Below are positions 60,401-64,000 of a stretch of 64,000 bases of DNA, piece after piece. Position 1 is the stretch's first letter; the number at the start of each line of letters is the position of its first letter. Both the position numbers and the translations under genes were made by a program. Source of the DNA: Cardiocondyla obscurior (Eukaryota > Arthropoda > Insecta > Hymenoptera > Formicidae); the NCBI RefSeq assembly GCF_019399895.1, contig NC_091877.1, positions 1,054,001-1,118,000 on the forward strand. The letters are read 5' to 3'. The notes beneath the pieces are model-generated. The model saw only the letters and a list, made by a program, of their open reading frames with translations. It was not told where the DNA came from and ran no database searches.

Positions 60401-63400
60401 ATCAATAACTTGCTAAGTTACGCTCAGTTAGCTCGTCTAAACGTAATGTGCATCGATAATATACACCCGTTTCATATTTCGTTCTCTACGTTCCGAGGTG
60501 GGAGTAAAAAAAAAAAAAGAAAAAATCGATTAGGATCGGTTATATACGATCTGGGCATCCCTATTTCGCGTTTTCCACTACATATGAGTCCACGTGTAGC
60601 TACAGTTACTACACTATTGTGTCGTCTGACGTCTCCTTCTATTCTTTCAAATTGCACGGGCTGTGTGTGTATGTTCGGGCCAGTGATGTGCGTGTGGATG
60701 TGGAATGCGTGTGTGAATGCGAGGAAACATGAACGAACGAGTGACAGTGATTGAGGGGGACAGGGTGATAATCTGGCTTGCGCGAGAATTTCGATGGGGT
60801 AGTTTGGAGGACTATCACAATGGATGGACTTTTGAAATTTCTACAATCGCGCGCCTCTATTTCGTCGAGGTTTTCTCTCGCGCAGAGAAATTTCCCGAAT
60901 AACGTCGATCCTATTAAAACACGTATTCCAATATCGAAATGTATCCTCATCTTTTTTTTTTTTTCCAAGGACGTAAATTAAAATCGAAAAATTCGTTTTT
61001 AATCTTAAAGAAAAAAAAAAATAGATAATCGGTGACGAATAAAAATGATTACTGTGCAATACATTATTTGATATGAATTTCAAAGCGTCTGATATGAATG
61101 AAACAAACAATTACCTTTTTAGTTAGAACATAAAAATGGAATTGTATATCGATCAAAATTATAATTTCGATCACGAGATTGAAATTTCAGATAGTACGAT
61201 TCCATATAGATGTCTATTATTTCGATAACCGGATATTTATTTGTCATGTATTTAATATTCCCATTGCCAAAAACAATTCTTAATGAAATGTAATTATTTA
61301 TTTGTCTCATTATCAAAATGTCGACAAAAATGATGAGAAACAAAACGTATCGACGATATTTCTGTTTACGGCGTACATAAAACCATCAGCGTTATCGATT
61401 GAGAACACATGGAATTGTTTTAAAACAGATCTCGGTGTATGAAATATCGAATATCGTGCGAAGAATTTTAGAATTTAAACCAATATTGGTATCCATATTA
61501 ATTTATTCACGATTCTCGCGTTCGCAACTAAAACAAAAAAAAAATAACTAAAAATTTGTCGCGTTTATTTTAGCAAACGCCGAAAGGAAACAAAGGCTCG
61601 TAAAAGGAATTGTACTTTTCCTCTTATTAAACCGTTCATATGTATGATAAAACAATTTTTTTTGTTTCATTGTTTCTCTTCTATAATAGTTATTTGTTCG
61701 ATAAAAACAAAATCGCGACTGCGCTAAATTCTCAACGACTTTCATCGAATGATTAAACAATTTTGCGAAATGAAAAAGAGTAACAAAATCAAATAGAGCG
61801 GGTAGGAGGATTAAGGTCGGAGGACATGCTGGGTTCTCCTGTCACTATCGCTAGCGGTTATTGGTTGGCTATAGGTGTCTCGTGTATTTTGGGACATCAG
61901 AGATTGTAAAAGGTTCATTGGGCGTATATAGTATAAGAAAAGAGTTCTCTATACAAGAATATTCATTAAAAAAAGTCGTATATAATATGTATATATAGAC
62001 AGACGTATATATATATACGGAGATAATATATATATGTATATATATATAAATACGGCACACACAGAGAGCATGCGACACGCACGACAGGTGGACAAAATAC
62101 AAAAAAACGTAGGTATCCCAAATAGAATAAGAGAACAGTTTTTTGTGTGAATGAAACAACGAGATCGAGACAAACGTGAAGGAAACTCGGTGGTGGACGT
62201 CGACTTACCTCGAGCAGCTGTTGATTTCTGATCTCTCGTTCTCGTCTCAAGGTTTCCTGGCGTTCAGTCTTCTCTTGCTCCTTAATAAGCCTACAATAGG
62301 ATCATTAGGTTTACGTAATGTCCAAACGATAAAAACGTTCAAACAAATCATTAAGAAAAGGTTGTCTGTGACTAGTTGTCTATAAATTTTATAAACGTTT
62401 AAAAAAAAAACTCGAGTTCGAATTAACATACCGATCCATAACATTTACTCTTAGATTTTTACTCGATAACGTTTATAATTATATGCACATTAATAATCTT
62501 ACAGTAAAAAATTATGAATACACGTTAATTAAAATATCAACATGTGCACGTTTGCAATCGCAAAACTTCAAATTAAGCTCGAATAAATTATACAGTAAGC
62601 GAAAAAGTACCTGTTTGCGCGTAATAAGGAAATTAATACTCTATTATTTATTTGACTGCTATCAAGCATTCATGATTCTATAATTTTATGCAGTAATATG
62701 AATGTATCAATTTTTCTTTTATCTTTTAACATATGCCAATAACTACTTATTTAGATTTTTTATTTTTATTTTTTTTTTTGATAGCTTTCTACTTTGACAA
62801 GCAGCAACCATCATATTAAAATAATGAAACGTCTTACCTAGCTTGTTCTTTGTGCCGTTGCGCTTCTTCTTTCGCGAGTTTCTTCGCGTAAGCCAGTTTG
62901 TCTCTCTCGTACTGATTGTTTGTTCGAACATCTCTAAAGCCACCAACCGCTCTGAGCTCTTCTAGTCTTCGCGCTACTTCTTGAGCTCCAAGTCTGACGA
63001 ACTCAGCTTCCGCTAGACCCATCGTTGGCTGCAGGAATTCTCCGACCAATGGACGTGAGGAAAACGAAAAATTGGCGGTTGTTAACTCAGCTGGATTCTG
63101 ATGTTCCAGAAACTGAAATAGTAAAGAGATTTTATCTTAAAAGAAAGCTCAGTAAATCTAAATTTAATCTTATTTTTATATAATTATGTTGTCCTCTTAT
63201 TATATTTTACGATGTAGATATCATGATAATAGCGAAAGCAACGATAGAAAGTTTAGCAAAGTACTTCGAACTTCGAACAACTTCATGCGAATCACTTTTG
63301 ATAACGTACACCAACTGGTCGTAATATGTTGCAACCAACCTTCACCAGATCGGGACTGCTCCTAAAAGTTTTCCCGCAGGGGCTGTAATACGACACGTCG

Positions 63401-63698
63401 CCTTTTATCACTCCCGTCTTTCCTAGTCCCTTGATAACCGTTTCACGCTTCCAGCCGCGTTCTAACGGTATTTGAAGGTCTCTTTCGCTGGGCTTGAGCT
63501 TTCTCCTCTTTGCGCTGGGTGTGCCTTCCGTATTGTCGTCATCGGTATCCGTGACAACGTCGGTATTACTGCCACTCTCGCTGGTCACGTCCATGTTACT
63601 CTCTTCTCCCGAGGCCTCCAGTAACTTGTTTTTCATTTTTTCCTGCAAAGATTTCTATATAGGGAGAATGGTTTTAGTGCAAAATCATAAGTATAAAA

Positions 63699-63730
<32 letters not shown>

Positions 63731-64000
63731 GAAAAACGAACATGGCTCCTCGCCCACGAAGCCCGAATTGGTCGAGGTCGCTTCTTCTTCTGTATCTTCG
63801 TTAGCAAGTGATAGTACTTTAACAAAAGATAATCGTAAAGATATATGGAAATTAGATAATTACAGAAGAATAAGAGAATAAAAAAAATAATACTCTATTA
63901 AAATACGATGTAAATATAATGATAAATTGATTGTAAGACAAAGGTATTTCATGTTGAGCCTGATAACTGGCTTTTACCTGATTTTTATCGTCACTCTGGC
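44733..64000 (-). CDS. tou: toutatis / BAZ2-type chromatin-remodelling subunit (5' end beyond the window)
   Basis: Exons on the - strand, from the 3' end: 44733-44910, 45127-45411, 46202-46332, 46447-46588, 46676-46797, 47944-48178, 49544-50042, 50125-50388, 50466-51228, 51311-51530, 51696-52269, 52358-52477, 52627-52825, 53907-53960, 55201-55245, 55385-55450, 55514-55540, 59232-59783, 62209-62290, 62838-63112, 63340-63654 and 63978-64000 (partial). Every junction is GT-AG and in phase, giving about 1,722 residues. N to C: acidic segment, MBD/TAM, coiled coil, HTH cassette, coiled coil, DDT, WHIM motifs, two PHD fingers, bromodomain. This is the BAZ2A/BAZ2B architecture. BAZ2 proteins pair with ISWI-type ATPases; fly Toutatis is linked to trithorax/Polycomb-type regulation (established knowledge). 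The HTH exon is not part of the architecture I know for BAZ2. Confidence 0.93.
45790..45916. mobile_element. MITE-like insertion in a tou intron
   Basis: A 127-bp segment starts with CAGGGTGTCC and ends with the inverse, ACACCCTG, giving imperfect terminal inverted repeats of about 8-10 bp. CATGAA occurs just outside both ends but not immediately next to both, so a target-site duplication is uncertain. No coding capacity. Confidence 0.45.
46202..46797 (-). CDS. tou: tou, three exons: two PHD fingers
   Basis: Exon 46676-46797 carries PHD 1: NCQFCHSGDNEDKLLLCDGC, then DRGYHTYC, finished by WYCHEC in exon 46447-46588 (Cys4-His-Cys3 complete). The donor of the first exon is TG|GTGGGT; a nearby GTAACA site would break the frame. 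PHD 2 starts in the middle exon with CLVCGKRAGKNLVLCELCPR and AYHTDCHNPIMPK. It ends in exon 46202-46332 with MPRGKWYCSNC, followed by a basic, Ser-rich linker to the bromodomain. PHD-bromodomain pairs read histone tails. Human BAZ2 proteins have one PHD finger, so the second is notable. Confidence 0.93.
47683..47943 (-). CDS. tou: tou, possible alternative 3' end (short isoform)
   Basis: Past the donor (GCT|GTGAGT) of the exon at 47,944 the same frame stays open for 86 codons to TAA at 47,683-47,685. The extension has the base composition of an exon. The intron turns strongly AT-rich right at the stop codon, and an AATAAA on the - strand lies at 47,393-47,398. If this end is used, the protein would stop before the PHD fingers and bromodomain. 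The extension contains AIPVPDTFVLSFEWLTERTS and no domain I know. It could equally be chance read-through. Confidence 0.3.
   Translation of the reverse strand: MSLTTARNSVCAKLRNRCVSLKATNQYKQLLTTSQTSVGIRTNLLTESFFAIPVPDTFVLSFEWLTERTSPRMDIDRCLLDPMTGA
47944..48178 (-). CDS. tou: tou, exon before the PHD fingers
   Basis: The exon starts after TTTTATAG, completes a Cys codon with the previous exon and codes for TGDPNLAALKAEQAAAANAN, an Asn/Gln/Pro-rich linker, then TWREATARAHTSAQLAMALY and MLEASIAWDKSIMKA. This last segment is highly conserved directly before the PHD finger in BAZ2 proteins. It ends in phase 0 at GCT|GTGAGT. Confidence 0.92.
48439..49359 (+). mobile_element. Undescribed repeat element, copy 2 (inverted relative to copy 1)
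   Basis: It lies inside the tou intron 48,179-49,543. Read on the + strand it starts TAATTGCGGAG, then CTAATCGCTCCGCAATTACG, one 174-bp-type unit (48,716-48,925), GGATACTACAACCA minisatellite units, a GGAA microsatellite, CCCAACCTAACCGGAAAA and GGTAAGTGAAC. The + strand frame 48,616-48,942 (108 codons, then TGA) keeps the peptide pattern of the copy 1 repeat (RPSSPRSRFLTRFEQV; AGNISYRDPSHS). It is about 0.4 kb shorter than copy 1 because it has a single repeat unit. Confidence 0.7.
49174..49306. repeat. GGATACTACAACCA minisatellite and (GGAA)n
   Basis: About seven units of a 13-14-bp motif (GGATACTACAACCA and variants) followed by about eight GGAA units. It is the inverted counterpart of 26,820-26,932 and part of copy 2 of the element. 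Confidence 0.85.
49544..50388 (-). CDS. tou: tou, two exons: linker and C-terminal WHIM motif
   Basis: Exon 50125-50388 is a Pro-rich linker (NSNTEPNWFSILPRETCDTP; PVFPPPASPSYDRCDSPAPL). Exon 49544-50042 carries LRYGWWRIIDVDTFQELLEH and LHSRGVREKELKRTTW, the WHIM3-like motif that follows the DDT in BAZ2 and ACF1 proteins. It then carries an acidic stretch and an amphipathic helix with PSNWSEQVALRVDAQLLEQV and ERRYLKPPLG. The donor chosen is TTTG|GTAAGA, which gives the phase required by the next exon; a GTGTTTGG site eight bases upstream is weaker and out of phase. Confidence 0.92.
50466..51228 (-). CDS. tou: tou, WHIM2 motif and long acidic linker exon
   Basis: The exon opens with EEDKNLSGEELGKKLDKLLK, a coiled-coil segment. 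It then has the WHIM2/WSD-type motif LRAHIFGQDRYWRRYWELAC with GIFVEAMESAEPEI, well conserved with human BAZ2B. The remaining ~170 residues are Glu/Lys/Asp/Asn-rich and probably disordered. The donor is CTA|GTGAGT, and the first codon of the next exon (Asn) is split across the junction. Confidence 0.92.
51311..52477 (-). CDS. tou: tou, three exons: DDT domain and WHIM1 region
   Basis: Exon 52358-52477 codes for HRPLPEIKRIPGLKLPGQAF and IVMVFEFLHNFGETLGF, the start of the DDT domain. Exon 51696-52269 completes it (LPSLKSLQLALLNDEEAEEE and the following helices). It adds the WHIM1-like helix FLALNPTHKAQMLAFLCNEL and LRKERFVLDTKIRK. Exon 51311-51530 continues the helix (LRQLHSRKVRMEAVGVIVNK) into an acidic tail. 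DDT-WHIM modules dock ISWI-type remodellers and contact linker DNA (family knowledge). Confidence 0.94.
52627..52825 (-). CDS. tou: tou, charged coiled-coil exon before the DDT
   Basis: It codes for ERERRRQHMALVRALENRRK and MEEKEKKRLEARAERIATKE, then RRVEMELIEQIRKPVEDMEL. This is the long basic/acidic helix found before the DDT in BAZ2 proteins (human: RERRRQH...LRQ...KKP.EDM). The acceptor is GACCGCAG. The donor ACAG|GTACGA leaves phase 1. Confidence 0.93.
53907..55540 (-). CDS. tou: tou, four short phase-0 coiled-coil exons
   Basis: Exons 53907-53960 (MYMQELTKQREMLYTVEL), 55201-55245 (ERELKRQQAVMLKEQ), 55385-55450 (ARKKREEEMQKIRLEEQQRK plus QQ) and a 27-bp microexon 55514-55540 (RFREREQNY) all start and end in phase 0. 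The segment is a charged, Gln/Glu/Arg-rich helix. Any of these exons could be skipped or included without breaking the frame. The acceptor of the microexon (AATGCCGAG) is the weakest in the gene, so that exon is the least certain. The introns between them hold no other supported exon. Confidence 0.82.
55541..59231 (-). other. tou intron between the HTH cassette and the microexon
   Basis: A 3.7-kb, mostly AT-rich intron with a TA-alternating microsatellite at 57,247-57,285 and poly-T runs. A + strand frame at 58,775-59,101 (108 codons) is open and more GC-rich than its surroundings; I do not call it a gene, but it is discussed among the findings. Confidence 0.7.
57247..57285. repeat. (TA)n microsatellite
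   Basis: A TA-alternating run in AT-rich intronic sequence of tou. Confidence 0.8.
59232..59783 (-). CDS. tou: tou cassette exon: CENP-B/pogo-type (Psq) helix-turn-helix plus low-complexity tail
   Basis: The 552-bp exon is phase 0 at both ends: acceptor CCACCACCAACGCAG, donor GAG|GTAAGA. It encodes 184 residues. Residues 1-50 (GRKRLAFTIKQKMKIIQEIE, then RGKSKSDVARELGLASSTVA, TIWKNRESI) match the first HTH of CENP-B and of pogo/Tigger transposases in spacing and hydrophobic pattern. Residues 51-75 are charged. The rest is Pro/Thr/Ser/Val-rich and ends Gln-rich with SQELLE. The second CENP-B HTH and the DDE domain are absent. The exon is clearly GC-richer than its flanks. It fits in frame between exons 62,209-62,290 and 55,514-55,540, so it can be used or skipped. 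Alternatives: a nested gene with its own start (no ATG opens this frame upstream of the HTH), or an alternative first exon. Confidence 0.82.
59784..62208 (-). other. tou intron upstream of the HTH cassette
   Basis: A 2.4-kb intron. It holds a partial match to the dispersed ~100-bp repeat (59,879-59,950), A-rich runs and a TA-alternating stretch near 61,980-62,050. I see no coding exon. Confidence 0.7.
59879..59950 (+). repeat. Possible diverged copy of the dispersed ~100-bp repeat
   Basis: TTCCCGGTCGACCAGCGGGG, ATTAAGTTTGGGGGCGATAC and ACGGAGATCACTTTACATTG resemble the first half of the copies at 10.7-14.6 kb (GTTACC...GGATTAAGC..CGATRCACGGA). The match is weak. Confidence 0.25.
62209..62290 (-). 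CDS. tou: tou, coiled-coil exon after the MBD
   Basis: The acceptor is CCTATTGTAG. The first base completes an Arg codon with the previous exon, followed by LIKEQEKTERQETLRREREI and RNQQLLE, ending in phase 0 at GAG|GTAAGTCG. It continues the helix begun in the MBD exon. It ends with LLE, as the HTH cassette does. Confidence 0.9.
62838..63654 (-). CDS. tou: tou, two exons: MBD/TAM domain
   Basis: Exon 63340-63654 codes for an acidic, Asp/Ser/Thr-rich segment and a basic patch (AKRRKLKP). It then carries the MBD core: LQIPLERGWKRETVIKGLGK and GDVSYYSPCGKTFRSSPDLV. Exon 62838-63112 continues with FLEHQNPAELTTANFSFSSR and a helix (GAQEVARRLEELRAVGGFRD; YAKKLAKEEAQRHKEQA). The pattern GWKRE...YY.PCGK matches the TAM/MBD of BAZ2 proteins, which is thought not to read methyl-CpG in the classical way. 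The MBD exon donor is AAG|GTTGGT, a less usual site, but phase and homology both require it. The acceptor could be at 63,654 or 63,642. Confidence 0.93.
63978..64000 (-). CDS. tou: tou, partial exon at the window edge
   Basis: CAG|GTAAAA is a donor on the - strand. The only frame that joins the next exon in phase 0 reads QSDDKNQ, which fits the acidic region before the MBD. The rest of the exon and the N-terminus lie beyond 64,000. Confidence 0.6.

Noticed and set aside
1..64000. tRNA, rRNA, microRNA or CRISPR features
   Set aside because: I looked for B-box-like GGTTCGA motifs, known microRNA seeds I could recall and spaced direct repeats, and found nothing I could support by eye. A tRNAscan or Rfam search would settle it.

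Overview
The window looks like nuclear DNA of an insect, most likely a hymenopteran and probably an ant. It has GT-AG introns, patches of CpG-rich and AT-rich sequence, many A/T homopolymers, and orthologues of two typical arthropod genes. The species call is inference; the gene families are read directly from spliced translations.

Layout. Positions 1 to about 14.6 kb hold no gene I can support, only simple repeats and diverged copies of a ~100-bp dispersed repeat. A GC-rich, CpG-rich stretch (14.6-16.1 kb) leads into gene 1, on the + strand (16,147-35,528). Gene 1 is a six-exon Beaten-path (Beat) family immunoglobulin protein of 298 residues. It has a signal peptide, two Ig domains and a C-terminal hydrophobic tail. 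All splice phases agree. Its first intron is 15.2 kb and carries several repeats, including a ~1.3-kb element with a 174-bp tandem array.

From 35.5 to 44.7 kb is mostly intergenic or UTR sequence. It contains a small tandem exon array on the - strand (39.25-39.93 kb) that splices on paper into a 150-residue protein I do not recognise.

From 44.7 kb to the right edge is gene 2, on the - strand: the toutatis/BAZ2 chromatin-remodelling subunit. Twenty-one exons plus part of another are resolved. Its 5' end lies beyond the window. Domain order from the N-terminus: MBD/TAM, a charged coiled coil built from short exons, DDT, WHIM motifs, two PHD fingers, bromodomain. All exon phases are compatible.

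The main novelty is a 552-bp exon (59,232-59,783), phase 0 on both sides, between the MBD and the DDT. It encodes a CENP-B/pogo (Psq-type) helix-turn-helix DNA-binding domain followed by a Pro/Thr/Ser/Gln-rich tail. It looks like a transposase DNA-binding domain captured as a cassette by a chromatin remodeller gene. Other points of interest are a possible short isoform ending before the PHD fingers, the tandem exon array, and an inverted pair of one repeat element, one copy inside an intron of each gene.
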